Assembly (NCBI RefSeq): GCF_021295315.1 | Contig: NZ_JAIMJA010000013.1 | Coordinates: 79,372-143,371 of the forward strand | Source: Motilimonas cestriensis | Lineage (GTDB): Bacteria; Pseudomonadota; Gammaproteobacteria; Enterobacterales; CBDFNC01 | Length of the DNA stretch: 64,000 bases | Direction of reading: 5' to 3' | Part shown: piece after piece, positions 43,562 through 53,606 of the stretch | Numbering within the stretch: position 1 is the first letter of the stretch | How the letters are laid out: each line of letters begins with the position of its first letter | Translations under genes and position numbers: made by a program | The notes under the pieces: generated by a model | The model's input: the letters and a program-made list of their open reading frames with translations, nothing else | Told to the model about the DNA's origin: nothing | Databases searched by the model: none

Positions 43562-44876
43562 TTCCAACTCCTATGGCTTCATGCATGATGGAGTCAAGAG
43601 TTCCAAACTTTTCTATGAATACTTCCTTTCGTTTAAGAAAGCGAAGATATTTCCATGTGGTGGTTTCATTTATATGCCCCATCCAGCCCATGAGTAACTC
43701 TAGGGATTCTAAAGGTTGTATACCTGCTTCTAGTAAGTCGTTTAAGCGATAAGTACCATAGGTTGACCTAAGGTCATGAAAGCGATAACTGAACGAACTA
43801 TTTTTGTTGCGAATAACGTGTCGGAGTTCACCCCATCTTGAACCAATAACGGATTTGTCAACAGGGTTCCCTTGCTCACTAATAAATAGAGGCTCAAATT
43901 TCTCACAATGCATAAAAATATCAAGCTTCTCTTTTTTTAAAATTACCTCACCTTTCTTAATAGCACGTATTTTTTCATGAAGCTTGTTTAACCTTACCAA
44001 TCTACGCTCACTAATTAGATAGTTCCGGATTTTAGCTAGGAATTCTACGGATATTTCAATTTGTCGAGTTTTATTGTTTTTGGTTCTTACTCCTGTTGAA
44101 GGGCCAATTACTATTTCATATCGATATTTGCTTTCGGTTAGAGGAACTGCTGTATTTATCGCTTCTACTGTTAGAGTGCTGACCTCTTGAATTCGTAATC
44201 CCATCTGAATAGCTAATAAGCATTGCAACTGAAATTCAATTGAAAATCTTGGTAGGTGTTGTGTTAGTAACGTCAATGATTCAATGCTTAATGGTGTTAA
44301 AGCCCTAATTTTTTTAGTTTGGCTGTCTTTTTCAACTCTAATTCGCAGGTCTGAGGTATCAACGGTAAATGCAGGTCTAAGGTGAGCTAATATTCCAGTA
44401 TTTATAATTTTAACGGTCTCAATTTTAAATGGGGCACATTGGTCATTTTTTACTTGTAATAAACCTTCGTGTATAGCCCAGAGATAGAAGTTTTTAATGT
44501 GATTTATATATGTGTTTGATGTGCTTTGACTTATGCTGCCTTTTTCAATTTCAGTGAGTAAGTAGCTACGAAAGAGGTAAGTCGATTTTAAGCGCTTTAG
44601 TGGGGGAAAATGATTCCAACTAAGCTCATTCTCTTCAATGAAAGACCAGAATTTAAGTAAAGCTCGAGCATTAGAATTGATGTCTTTGAGCTTTTTTATA
44701 TTTTTCAGATAAAAAAAATAACTATTAACTTCTTCAATAAACCTGCCTTCTTTATCAAAGAGGGTAGGTAATGATCCAAGGTTTTTCCCTTTTATAAAAA
44801 ATGTTGGCTGGCCTTCATCAGTCCAAGTAATTTCTGTATCAGCATAAACATCGGCTGAATAAATGAGTTGGGCCAT
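43554..44876 (-). CDS. Tyrosine recombinase, first of the trio (GmtY-like)
   Basis: Integrase of 440 residues. The N-terminal SAM-like domain spans about 45-140 and the catalytic domain about 195-415. Arg228 (GLRIQEV), His367-x-x-Arg370 (HDLR), His401 (GHINE) and nucleophile Tyr410 (WKYLRF) complete the active site. AGGAG lies 7 bases before the ATG. It opens the four-gene operon at the right end of the island, next to gor, the usual place for an integrase relative to its attachment site. Confidence 0.88.
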   Translation of the reverse strand: MAQLIYSADVYADTEITWTDEGQPTFFIKGKNLGSLPTLFDKEGRFIEEVNSYFFYLKNIKKLKDINSNARALLKFWSFIEENELSWNHFPPLKRLKSTYLFRSYLLTEIEKGSISQSTSNTYINHIKNFYLWAIHEGLLQVKNDQCAPFKIETVKIINTGILAHLRPAFTVDTSDLRIRVEKDSQTKKIRALTPLSIESLTLLTQHLPRFSIEFQLQCLLAIQMGLRIQEVSTLTVEAINTAVPLTESKYRYEIVIGPSTGVRTKNNKTRQIEISVEFLAKIRNYLISERRLVRLNKLHEKIRAIKKGEVILKKEKLDIFMHCEKFEPLFISEQGNPVDKSVIGSRWGELRHVIRNKNSSFSYRFHDLRSTYGTYRLNDLLEAGIQPLESLELLMGWMGHINETTTWKYLRFLKRKEVFIEKFGTLDSIMHEAIGVGNE

Positions 44877-44892
44877 GTCTTACTCCTGAAAA

Positions 44893-44924
44893 AAATACTA
44901 GCTATATGAACATAGCTAGTATTT
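44893..44924 (-). terminator. 13-bp perfect hairpin between gor and the recombinase operon
   Basis: On the - strand AAATACTAGCTAT and ATAGCTAGTATTT flank a 6-base loop and are followed by a run of T, then the ribosome-binding site of the recombinase gene. It can terminate gor transcripts just before the recombinase operon, or be part of the recombination site. It is the longest perfect stem in this part of the window. Confidence 0.75.
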
Positions 44925-44969
44925 ATGTTATTTCCAGAATTTAAAACGTGTACAAGTCGGTTTTCTACA

Positions 44970-46328
44970 CTAACCTGTCATGGTAACAAACTCTTCCGAG
45001 CCAGTTGGATGGATTGCGACCACGCTGTCAAAATCGGCTTTGGTTGCACCCATTTTCATTGCAACGGCAAAGCCTTGGATCATTTCATCAACCGCAAAGC
45101 CAATGCCGTGTAGGCCAACAACTTTTTCATCTTCACCGACACATACCAGCTTCATTTTACATGGTTGGCGATGCTGGGTGACTGCGGTATACATGGCGGT
45201 AAAGCCTGAAGTGTAAACCTTCACTTGTTCCTCACCAAATTGCGCGTTGGCTTCTGCTTCAGTGAGGCCAATGGTACCAATAGGTGGATGACTAAATACC
45301 ACGGTTGGCACTAAGTTGTAGTCCATTTTGGCGTTGGTTTTACCGTTAAATAAGCGCTCGGATAATTGACGTCCCGCCTTCACTGCCACAGGGGTGAGCT
45401 CGATGCCACCTTCCATAATGTCACCTACGCAGTAGATGCCGGGAACATTAGTCGTTTGGTATTCATCTACAGGAATGTAGCCTTGGGCATTTGTTTTAAC
45501 GCCCGCGTTTTCAATTTTAATGCTGCTGGTGGCAGGGTGACGACCAATGGCCCAAATTAGGCAGTCTACGGTATAGCTTTCGCCGTTTTCAAAGCTGATA
45601 GTAAGGCTGCCATCGCTGTTCTTTTCCACCGCTTTGGGCGTGCTTTCAGTGTGTAATTGCGGACCTTCCGCGGCCATCACTTCGACTAAGGTGTCGGTTA
45701 GCATAGTATCAAAGCTGCGCAGTGGCGCATGTTTGCGCACAAATAGGTGGGTTTCACTGCCCAGCGCATTCAATACGCCAGCAATTTCAACTGCTATGTA
45801 GCCTGCGCCTATTACTGCAACACGTTTAGGCTGCTCGGTTAGTTCAAAAAATCCATTTGAGTCAATGCCGTACTCTGCGCCTGCAATATTAGGAATGGTT
45901 GGCGCACCGCCTACGGCGATCAAGATATGATCGGCGCTATAGTGCTTGCCATCAACTTCGACTGTTTTGGCATCAACAAAGGTTGCAAAACCTTTGATGA
46001 CATTAACCTTGTTATTGCCTAGTACGCGATCGTATGACTGGTGGATGCGGCCAATATAAGCTTCACGACTGGCGACTAGTTTGCTCCAATCAAAGCCCTT
46101 TTGCTCTACGTCAAAGCCGTAATCTGGGCTGTAAAGCTTGATGGCTTCAGCGATTTGCGCGCCGTGCCACATTACTTTTTTTGGTACACAGCCGACATTG
46201 ACACAAGTGCCGCCAAGGGCTTTTGCTTCAATTAAGGCTACTTTAGCGCCGTAACGCGCCGCACGGTTTGCTGAGGCGATACCACCGCTGCCACCGCCAA
46301 TACAAATGTAATCAAAATGTTCAGTCAT
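44970..46328 (-). CDS. gor: Glutathione reductase
   Basis: NADPH-dependent flavoenzyme of 452 residues that reduces glutathione disulfide in the cytoplasm. The FAD fold starts with [18 protein letters not shown], the redox disulfide is Cys42/Cys47 in GTCVNVGC, the NADPH fold has [15 protein letters not shown], and the C-terminal HPTGSEE carries the catalytic His and Glu. Length is normal. Its last codons (GTCATGGTAA on the + strand at 44977-44986) are repeated at 25130, the other end of the island, so the gene may be the integration target with an intact 3' end. Confidence 0.97.
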   Translation of the reverse strand: MTEHFDYICIGGGSGGIASANRAARYGAKVALIEAKALGGTCVNVGCVPKKVMWHGAQIAEAIKLYSPDYGFDVEQKGFDWSKLVASREAYIGRIHQSYDRVLGNNKVNVIKGFATFVDAKTVEVDGKHYSADHILIAVGGAPTIPNIAGAEYGIDSNGFFELTEQPKRVAVIGAGYIAVEIAGVLNALGSETHLFVRKHAPLRSFDTMLTDTLVEVMAAEGPQLHTESTPKAVEKNSDGSLTISFENGESYTVDCLIWAIGRHPATSSIKIENAGVKTNAQGYIPVDEYQTTNVPGIYCVGDIMEGGIELTPVAVKAGRQLSERLFNGKTNAKMDYNLVPTVVFSHPPIGTIGLTEAEANAQFGEEQVKVYTSGFTAMYTAVTQHRQPCKMKLVCVGEDEKVVGLHGIGFAVDEMIQGFAVAMKMGATKADFDSVVAIHPTGSEEFVTMTG

Positions 46329-46429
46329 GTTATGTTTCCCTTGGAGTTTTACACGATTCTAGAGAGTGAGTAGGGAAAGGCAAGTAAAAACCGAGGCGGA
46401 TGCCTCGGCGCGGTGATTAACGTTCTAGA

Positions 46430-48397
46430 CTAGACGTTATGATAAGGAATGTTAATGCGGAAACAGACACCATGTTCAACACTGGTATCGTGTACTATGC
46501 TGCCTTTCAGTAACTGCACCACTAAGTTATAGATGACATGCGTGCCTAAGCCACTGCCACCATGACCACGTTTTGAGGTAACGAAGGGGTCGAAAATGCG
46601 CGGGGCTATTTCTTTATCGATACCGCGTCCAGTGTCGCGATAGTCGATTAATAGGCGATCATCTTGTCGAGTCACATCAATGATAATTTTCCGTTCGCCA
46701 TCCCATTCATCGAAACCGTGGTTCACGCTATTAATGATCAGGTTAGAATATATTTGTGTGAAGCTGCCGGGAAAACTATGCATTTTTAATTCACTGTCGC
46801 AATGAGTTTCTACAATGCAGCGGGCTTTTTTCAGCTTGTGGTTCAGAGAGGTGACCACTTGATTGAGGTTTTCTTCTAGATTAAAGGTGTAGCAAGCTTC
46901 ACTTGACTGGTCAACCGCGACTTGTTTAAAGCTGCTTATCAGATCGGAAGCGCGGCGTAAGTTACTCATCAGTAAGTTACACGATTCATCCATATTGCCA
47001 GTCAACTCTTCAATATAAGCGCGAGATAACTTACCTTCTGCGACGCGTTGTTGTAGCGACTTGGTTTGATCTTGTAGATACGAAGAGGCGGTGACGCTGA
47101 TGCCGATAGGGGTATTTATTTCATGAGCAACACCGGCCACTAAGCTGCCCAGTGATGCCATTTTTTCTGACTCAACCAAGGTTTGTTGCGCGCGTTTAAG
47201 TTCGTCAAAGGCGATAACCAATTGGTTGTTACTTTGCTCTAGGCTGGCGGTACGTTTGATGACTTTCTCTTCAAGCTGGTCATTCAATCGTTTAATTTCT
47301 TTTTCAACCCGTTTCAGACTCGATACGTCGTAACCAAAGGCGATCAGGTATTTAAAATGGTCGCCGTCATAAAAAGGCACAAAGCTCCAAATGAGCGTAT
47401 TGGTTTCACCTAGCTGATCGGTCATGGTGATTTCAAAATCTTTTTGGTCTTGATATTTTTTTAGTTGCTTGGCAATTTCTTCGCGTTGGTCTGGGTTAAC
47501 AAACAGCTCTAGCCAGCTGCGCCCCGCCATTTCGTGTTGGCTGTAGCCAGTTAAGATAACGCCAGCAGGGTTGATAGTGTCGATATCTAGAGACTGATCT
47601 AAGCAGCAAATGACTGAGGTGGAGGAGTTGATAATGGTCGTGGAGAAGTCACGCTCGCCAGCGAGCTCTTGGTTGGCTTTTTCTTTGGCGGATAATTCGG
47701 CGAATATTTTCTCTCGCATTTGGTTGTAAGTGGCAGCAAGGCCATCAAGTTCATCAGGATTCGCAGGGTGCGGGTCACGGCCTTCAAGTTTGAGCGGTGG
47801 AGAAACAGAATCAAGCTTAAGGGAGCGGGTGTAGTCAGCAATGCGGTTTAAATGACGAATCACCAGATAGTAGATGATTAACAAAATACAGATAGAGACC
47901 ACTAAGGTTTTAATAGTTTGACTGACTAAGATAACCATGGATTTTTCGATTAAGCGCCGATACACCTCGTCTAATGAGGCGGCCACTAATAAACGTCCAA
48001 CCACTTCGCCTTGATAGACCAAGTCGAATTCACGGCTGATATCGAATTTTTGTTTCAGCATCCCTTTTTCTATAAGGGGAACTTCAGAGCTGCCTAGGAT
48101 TTCTTTAATGAGTACATATTGCATGTTGGGGAGGTTCATTATCCCTTCAACCTGCACCTGCACTTGCTCTTCATCTAGATTCCACAAGCTCGCGGCGATC
48201 GGTTGTAAAAAGCTGGCTTCGATTTGGGTAATGCTGTTTTCGATTTGGCCGACATCTTTGCGGTAGTCCCATAACAGCTGCACTATGGTGATGACGACGG
48301 CTAAAACACTACTGCAAAGAAGGATGTAAGAAAGCAGTCTAAACGAGAGACTGTTTTGCGACATAGATCGTTTAAGTTTTGAAACCACACTTGGCAT
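46430..48397 (-). CDS. Membrane sensor histidine kinase with PAS domain
   Basis: Kinase of about 655 residues. Membrane helices near 20-40 and 165-185 enclose a periplasmic domain of about 120 residues. A HAMP-like linker, a PAS domain (about 250-370, STSVICCLDQSLDIDTINPAG), a coiled coil and the kinase core follow. The phospho-acceptor is in AGVAHEINTPIG, the N-box in NLIINSVNHG, and the G-boxes in DTGRGID and GGSGLGTHV. No response regulator is adjacent. The frame opens at 48484, but AGGTG stands 8 bases before the ATG at 48397, which is preferred. The signal is unknown. Confidence 0.88.
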   Translation of the reverse strand: MPSVVSKLKRSMSQNSLSFRLLSYILLCSSVLAVVITIVQLLWDYRKDVGQIENSITQIEASFLQPIAASLWNLDEEQVQVQVEGIMNLPNMQYVLIKEILGSSEVPLIEKGMLKQKFDISREFDLVYQGEVVGRLLVAASLDEVYRRLIEKSMVILVSQTIKTLVVSICILLIIYYLVIRHLNRIADYTRSLKLDSVSPPLKLEGRDPHPANPDELDGLAATYNQMREKIFAELSAKEKANQELAGERDFSTTIINSSTSVICCLDQSLDIDTINPAGVILTGYSQHEMAGRSWLELFVNPDQREEIAKQLKKYQDQKDFEITMTDQLGETNTLIWSFVPFYDGDHFKYLIAFGYDVSSLKRVEKEIKRLNDQLEEKVIKRTASLEQSNNQLVIAFDELKRAQQTLVESEKMASLGSLVAGVAHEINTPIGISVTASSYLQDQTKSLQQRVAEGKLSRAYIEELTGNMDESCNLLMSNLRRASDLISSFKQVAVDQSSEACYTFNLEENLNQVVTSLNHKLKKARCIVETHCDSELKMHSFPGSFTQIYSNLIINSVNHGFDEWDGERKIIIDVTRQDDRLLIDYRDTGRGIDKEIAPRIFDPFVTSKRGHGGSGLGTHVIYNLVVQLLKGSIVHDTSVEHGVCFRINIPYHNV

Positions 48398-48827
48398 TCG
48401 GGTGACACCTATCCACTGAGCTTGGCTCAGCCTAAATAATGCGAGCGATAACCCTTTGTGTCTATTGGTATAGCTCGATGTCATTAAACATCAGCGAGAC
48501 GCTATAAGGGGTCGTTATTAATATATTCAGCATAGACTGGCTTATTGCAGTCGGCTATTTATTCAGGATACATCTGCTGCATAATTTTTGGGAGCCGATT
48601 GTCCCTTAATTCCGACTAAAACCCGAGTTAGATCGCGCTATTCAGCTAAATTTTTAGTGATGTATCGTTTTAATCCATTTTGGTGGTTGGTTTTTTGTTC
48701 GGCTGCAATGACTTAGCTGTGTCCAAATCGTATGTGTTTTGCCGATTGCTTACTGAGTTGGGCCTTGATATTTGTGGTCTCGGGCCTCATCTTTGATTTA
48801 ATGACCTTATCTTAGAAGAGAAACTGT
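48398..48827. other. 430-bp divergent intergenic region
   Basis: Lies between the start of the sensor kinase and the start of prlC. It must hold both promoters. I see no RNA gene, repeat or clear operator in it. If the kinase starts at 48484, the gap is 343 bp. Confidence 0.6.
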
Positions 48828-50858
48828 ATGACAATTGCCCAGCCTTTACCTCTATTTAGCAACATTAAGCCCGATCATATTCAAGCCAATATTACGCAAC
48901 TTATTGCTGACAACAAAGCCGCCATTGAGAGCGTGCTTGCCGCCGGTGGGCCTTATACTTGGCAAAACTTTGTGTTACCGCTAGATGAAGTGGCGGATGC
49001 TTTGGGGCAGGCATGGCAAGCGGTTGCGCATATGAATGCGGTAGTCAGTAATGATGAATTACGTGCTGCCCATGATGGCTGTTTGCCACTATTATCTGAT
49101 TTTGGCACTTTTGTTGGTCAACATGAGGGGCTTTATCAGGCTTATCGCGAGATTCGTGATGGTGACGAGTATGCCCGACTACAATCTGAACAGCAGAAAC
49201 TAATTGATGATACTTTACGTGATTTTTCTTTGTCGGGTATTGGTTTAGATGCAGAGAAAAAAGCCCGCTACGGTGAAGTTAAAAAACGTTTGTCAGAGTT
49301 GGCTTCGCAATTTAGTAATAATGTATTAGATGCAACCTTGGCTTGGCAAAAATTGATCACTGATGTTAATGAGTTATCAGGTTTACCGGAATCAGCTATT
49401 CAAGCGGCACAAGAGTTAGCTAAAAGTAAAGATCTGGAAGGCTACTTGTTTACCCTCGATATTCCAAGTTACTTACCGGTTCTGACCTATGCCGACAATC
49501 GCTCATTGCGTGAAGAAATGTATCAGGCGTTTGTTACGCGCGCTTCTGATCAAGGGCCTCATGCTGGGCAGCGTGACAACAGTGCCATTATTGACGAAAC
49601 CTTAGCGCTGCGTCATGAATTATCCCAGTTACTGGGTTTTGCTAATTACGCAGAAGATAGTTTGGCCACTAAAATGGCACAAACGCCCGAACAAGTATTG
49701 GGTTTTTTAACGGATCTAGCGGAAAAATCTCGTCCACAAGCTCAAGCTGAAATAGCGGAGCTACGAGAATTTGCACAGCAGCAATCTGGCGATACTGATT
49801 TACAAGCTTGGGATTTAAGTTATTACGGCGAAAAACTCAAGCAGCATAAATACGCCATTTCTGCTGAAGCACTGCGCCCTTACTTTCCTGAAGCTAAGGT
49901 GGTAAGTGGTCTGTTTGAAGTGGTGAAACGCTTATTTGGTTTAACTATCACAGAGCGTGAAGGCGTTGATACTTGGCATCCTGATGTGCGTTTTTACGAT
50001 ATTTTTGATCAACAGGGCGAGTTGCGCGGTAGCTTTTATTTCGATCTCTATGCGCGCGAGCACAAACGTGGTGGCGCTTGGATGAACGATTGCTTAATAC
50101 GTCGTCGTCGCTTAGATGGTAGCTTGCAAAAACCAGTGGCCTTTTTGACTTGTAACTTCAACAAGCCAAGTGCTGATAAGCCGGCCTTGTTTACCCATGA
50201 TGAAGTCACCACACTATTCCATGAGTTTGGCCATGGTATCCATCATATGCTAACGCAGGTAGAAACCAGTGGCGTATCGGGGATAAATGGCGTGCCTTGG
50301 GATGCGGTTGAGCTACCGAGCCAGTTTTTAGAAAACTGGTGCTGGGAGCCAGAAGCATTAGCCTTTATTTCAGGTCATTATCAAACTGGTGAGCCTTTGC
50401 CTCAGGATATGCTAGATAAAATGCTGGCGGCGAAGAACTATCATTCGGCATTGATGATGGTGCGCCAGTTGGAATTTTCTCTGTTTGATTTCCGTTTACA
50501 TTTAGAGTTTACTCCAGGCCAAACTAACCAAGCACAAGCTAAGTTAGATGAGGTGCGCAGCCAAGTAGCAGTCGTTACTCCGCCTGCATACAATCGTTTT
50601 CAGAACGGTTTTAGCCATATTTTCGCCGGTGGCTATGCGGCAGGGTATTACAGCTACAAATGGGCTGAAGTCTTGTCTGCTGACGCTTTTTCGCGTTTTG
50701 AAGAAGAGGGGATTTTCAATGCGCAAGTTGGCCGTGACTTTATGCAGCATATATTAGAAAAAGGTGGCTCAGAATCACCGATGGCCTTGTTTACCGCTTT
50801 TAGAGGGCGAGAGCCGCAAGTTGACGCGCTATTACGCCATAGCGGTATTGTCAGTTAG
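48828..50858 (+). CDS. prlC: Oligopeptidase A (PrlC)
   Basis: Cytoplasmic M3-family zinc metallopeptidase of 676 residues that degrades oligopeptides, including cleaved signal peptides. The zinc site is HEFGH (His465, Glu466, His469) with the third ligand Glu expected in the following ENWCWEPEAL segment. N-terminal IAQPLPLFSNIKPDHI and C-terminal AFRGREPQVDALLRHSGI match PrlC end to end. Followed by a long perfect hairpin. Confidence 0.97.
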   Translation: MTIAQPLPLFSNIKPDHIQANITQLIADNKAAIESVLAAGGPYTWQNFVLPLDEVADALGQAWQAVAHMNAVVSNDELRAAHDGCLPLLSDFGTFVGQHEGLYQAYREIRDGDEYARLQSEQQKLIDDTLRDFSLSGIGLDAEKKARYGEVKKRLSELASQFSNNVLDATLAWQKLITDVNELSGLPESAIQAAQELAKSKDLEGYLFTLDIPSYLPVLTYADNRSLREEMYQAFVTRASDQGPHAGQRDNSAIIDETLALRHELSQLLGFANYAEDSLATKMAQTPEQVLGFLTDLAEKSRPQAQAEIAELREFAQQQSGDTDLQAWDLSYYGEKLKQHKYAISAEALRPYFPEAKVVSGLFEVVKRLFGLTITEREGVDTWHPDVRFYDIFDQQGELRGSFYFDLYAREHKRGGAWMNDCLIRRRRLDGSLQKPVAFLTCNFNKPSADKPALFTHDEVTTLFHEFGHGIHHMLTQVETSGVSGINGVPWDAVELPSQFLENWCWEPEALAFISGHYQTGEPLPQDMLDKMLAAKNYHSALMMVRQLEFSLFDFRLHLEFTPGQTNQAQAKLDEVRSQVAVVTPPAYNRFQNGFSHIFAGGYAAGYYSYKWAEVLSADAFSRFEEEGIFNAQVGRDFMQHILEKGGSESPMALFTAFRGREPQVDALLRHSGIVS

Positions 50859-50904
50859 TCTGTCATTCCTTAGCCTTAGTAAGGAATATATTGCCAAGTA
50901 AAAT

Positions 50905-50936
50905 CAAATAAATCTCACTAATGTGAGATTTATTTG
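50905..50936 (+). terminator. 14-bp perfect hairpin after prlC
   Basis: CAAATAAATCTCAC-TAAT-GTGAGATTTATTTG is a perfect 14-bp stem. A shorter hairpin, ATTCCTTA...TAAGGAAT, precedes it at about 50866-50888. The T-rich half of the stem itself could act as the termination tract. Confidence 0.7.
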
Positions 50937-51044
50937 TATCAACAAAGCAGAATCTGAATTTTTTACTTCATATCATATATTCTTAGCCATTTTTTTTATT
51001 ACTATAAGCAACTGTTTTTATATTTCTTTTTTCAGGTGGTTATT

Positions 51045-53603
51045 ATGCCGCACACTTTACACGCCGTACCAGATATCATTGTTGATGCGGTGGCTGGCTA
51101 TTCGGGCCAAAGCTTGTGTGATGTTTTTGTACAGCAGTTGTGTAAGCATCTGGCTGCAGAGTGTGTGTTACTGACTACCTTAGATAACACCCAATCGTTA
51201 CTTAATGTACAAGCTAGCTCAGGCAACTTGGCTGAGCAGCACCCTGACGTCTTGTTGGTGCACTCGTCTCCTTTCACTCATGCTTTGAAAAATCAAATTT
51301 GTGTTATTGAGCATAATGCTGCGCAACAATTTCCCAGTGTCGAGATTTTACAGTTATATCAGGCTGAAGGGGTGTTAGCGGTTTCTTTACCCACTGATGA
51401 GAATAATGTTATTGGTTTATGTATCGCTTTGTATCAAAAGCCGTTGCCAAAGGAGTATAAGGGGGAGCATTTAATGAGTTTACTGAGTGGCTTTATTGCG
51501 CAAGAGTTAGATCGCCAAGGGCGAGGGGCTCCCTCAGACTCATTACCGAAGACTTATCAGCATGAAACAAATGAAATGAGGTATAAAGGTTTAATTGGTA
51601 CTTGGTCGATTGAATTCCCATCACGCAAACTGATTTGGTCAGAAGCAACCTTTAGGTTGTTTGATTTAGAGCCTTTTTCTTGTTCGCTTAACTTGTTTGA
51701 GTTAGAGCAGTTTATCGTGCCCAGTGATCGCGCCATGGTAATGCTAGAGCTAGAGAAAGTGATTGAGGGAGCAGTAGCCGAGCCTCATGTTTTTGAGTAC
51801 CGCATTGTCAGTGCTAAGGGTGAGTCTAAATGGTTACGCGCTCAGGTTAATTCTATTCGCGGTGAGCATCAGACGCTATTGCAATTAAACGGCATTACTC
51901 AAGATATTACTCGTAGCAAACTAACAGGCAATGTTTTGTTAGAAAAATACTTCGACTCTTTGATTCGACACCTGCCTCTAGCGGCGATGCAACTCAAACA
52001 CGATGGCTCTATTGATAGGGTAAATGAGGCAGCATTACAGTTATTTGGCTATCGTCCCGAAGATGTGCCCTTGCTGCATATTGATGATTTAAGTTTTCCC
52101 CAAGATAAGGCGAACGCCGCTTCTTTATATCGTTCATTATTAAGTGGCGATACTGAGCACGCTAAGGTACGTAAGCGTTACGTTACTAAATTAGGTCAAG
52201 TGATTCACAGTGATGCATCGGTGATTGCGTTGCGCAATGATCAGGGGGATATTGCTTGTTATTTGGCGATTGTCGAGCCCATTAATGACAACCCACTGCA
52301 GATTGACCACCTCGATGATTTGACTTTGTTGCCAAGTCGAGCTGGCTTTCTGTCGGCCTTAGATCGGCAAATAAAAACCAACGCACATTTTGCCTTATTG
52401 CAATTAGGGTTGGATAAATTTAAGTCAATTAACAACACCCAAAAAATTGCCACGGGTGATGCTTTGTTAACTTTAGTGGCAGAGCGCTTAAAGGGGCGCT
52501 TGCGCCAGCAAGATTTTATTGCTCGTTTAGGGGGCGATGAGTTTGTGATCATTGTTCCTGACTTGGTGTCAAAAGGGCAAGCGGAAGTATTTGCTCAGCA
52601 ACTACTTGGTTCTTTTTCTCAAGGCTTTCAACTGACCGACCAACAGCTGTACATTACTGCCAGTATTGGCTGCGTATTATTTCCACAACATGGCTTTAGC
52701 AGTGATGAATTAATGCAAAAAGCAGGGCTGGCTTTATCAGAAGCGAAAAACCAAGGACGTAATACTTGTATTGTATACGAGCAAGCCATGCGTCAGTCGG
52801 AGTTAGACAAGCAAGCGTTATTAGTTGAATTAACAGAAGCGATTAAAAGTGGTCAGCTAACGGTTTTTTATCAGCCTATTATTGATAACTTTACGGGGAA
52901 AGTTGCTAAGTTAGAAGCATTAGTACGCTGGCAGCACCCAAAGCGAGGCTTTATTTCGCCGATGGTGTTTGTGCCACTCGCTGAGGAAGTCGGACTAATT
53001 CAGCAACTAGGCCAGCAAGTGTTAAGGCAAGCTTGCTTGCAAGTAAAACAATTGCATCACTTAGGTTATGAACATCTAGAGGTATGTATCAACCGTTCAA
53101 CCTTAGAATTTCAGAATGTTGATTTACAGGCAAGTGAATGGATAAAGGTGATTCAAGAAAGTGGCCTGCCAGCTTCTTCTGTTACCTTAGAAATTACAGA
53201 AAGTTTGCTGATGAACAGTGATTCACAACATATGCAGCGGATCACCGCATTAAAAGCGGTGGGTATCAATATTGCCATTGATGATTTCGGCACTGGTTAT
53301 TCATCGTTGAATTATTTACGCAGCTTACCTGCTGATGTGGTTAAAATAGACCGTTCCTTCATTGCGGATATACCCTGTAATCAACAAGATAACTTGTTGT
53401 TTAATGGCATTATCAATATTGTGCACAATTTAGGTATGAAGGTGGTGGTTGAAGGAGTGGAAACTGAACTTCAACAGAATTATATCCAACAGCAAGGCTG
53501 TGATTTTTCTCAAGGTTTCTTACTAAGTAAACCCTTATCGTTTGATATGTTAAAGGATTTTTTGGCAGTGCAATTTCGGCAGTATTCAGTGGGGTTAATG
53601 TAG
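51045..53603 (+). CDS. GAF-PAS-GGDEF-EAL cyclic-di-GMP protein
   Basis: Cytoplasmic protein of about 852 residues. A GAF-like region occupies about 10-145; PAS domains follow at about 170-290 and 305-415. The diguanylate cyclase domain has the active-site loop RLGGDEFVIIV, and the phosphodiesterase domain starts with LEALVRWQHP (EAL intact) and contains DDFGTGYSSL. Both catalytic motifs look intact, so it may make or break cyclic di-GMP. AGGTGG precedes the ATG at 51045; the in-frame GTG at 51036 is less likely. The mscS gene starts 3 bases after its stop. Confidence 0.92.
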   Translation: MPHTLHAVPDIIVDAVAGYSGQSLCDVFVQQLCKHLAAECVLLTTLDNTQSLLNVQASSGNLAEQHPDVLLVHSSPFTHALKNQICVIEHNAAQQFPSVEILQLYQAEGVLAVSLPTDENNVIGLCIALYQKPLPKEYKGEHLMSLLSGFIAQELDRQGRGAPSDSLPKTYQHETNEMRYKGLIGTWSIEFPSRKLIWSEATFRLFDLEPFSCSLNLFELEQFIVPSDRAMVMLELEKVIEGAVAEPHVFEYRIVSAKGESKWLRAQVNSIRGEHQTLLQLNGITQDITRSKLTGNVLLEKYFDSLIRHLPLAAMQLKHDGSIDRVNEAALQLFGYRPEDVPLLHIDDLSFPQDKANAASLYRSLLSGDTEHAKVRKRYVTKLGQVIHSDASVIALRNDQGDIACYLAIVEPINDNPLQIDHLDDLTLLPSRAGFLSALDRQIKTNAHFALLQLGLDKFKSINNTQKIATGDALLTLVAERLKGRLRQQDFIARLGGDEFVIIVPDLVSKGQAEVFAQQLLGSFSQGFQLTDQQLYITASIGCVLFPQHGFSSDELMQKAGLALSEAKNQGRNTCIVYEQAMRQSELDKQALLVELTEAIKSGQLTVFYQPIIDNFTGKVAKLEALVRWQHPKRGFISPMVFVPLAEEVGLIQQLGQQVLRQACLQVKQLHHLGYEHLEVCINRSTLEFQNVDLQASEWIKVIQESGLPASSVTLEITESLLMNSDSQHMQRITALKAVGINIAIDDFGTGYSSLNYLRSLPADVVKIDRSFIADIPCNQQDNLLFNGIINIVHNLGMKVVVEGVETELQQNYIQQQGCDFSQGFLLSKPLSFDMLKDFLAVQFRQYSVGLM

Positions 53604-53606
53604 TAT

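Larger units (their letters stand above)
25130..44986. mobile_element. Defence-carrying genomic island between eptA and gor
   Basis: About 19.8 kb visibly richer in A+T than its flanks, carrying three tyrosine-recombinase-like genes plus a small helical gene at the right end, and two defence-like cargo blocks. Chromosomal genes on both sides (eptA, gor) are intact. Possible boundaries are the 10-bp repeat GTCATGGTAA at 25130-25139 and 44977-44986, the latter inside the gor 3' end. The order resembles gamma-mobile-trio islands. Exact ends are not proven. Confidence 0.7.
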
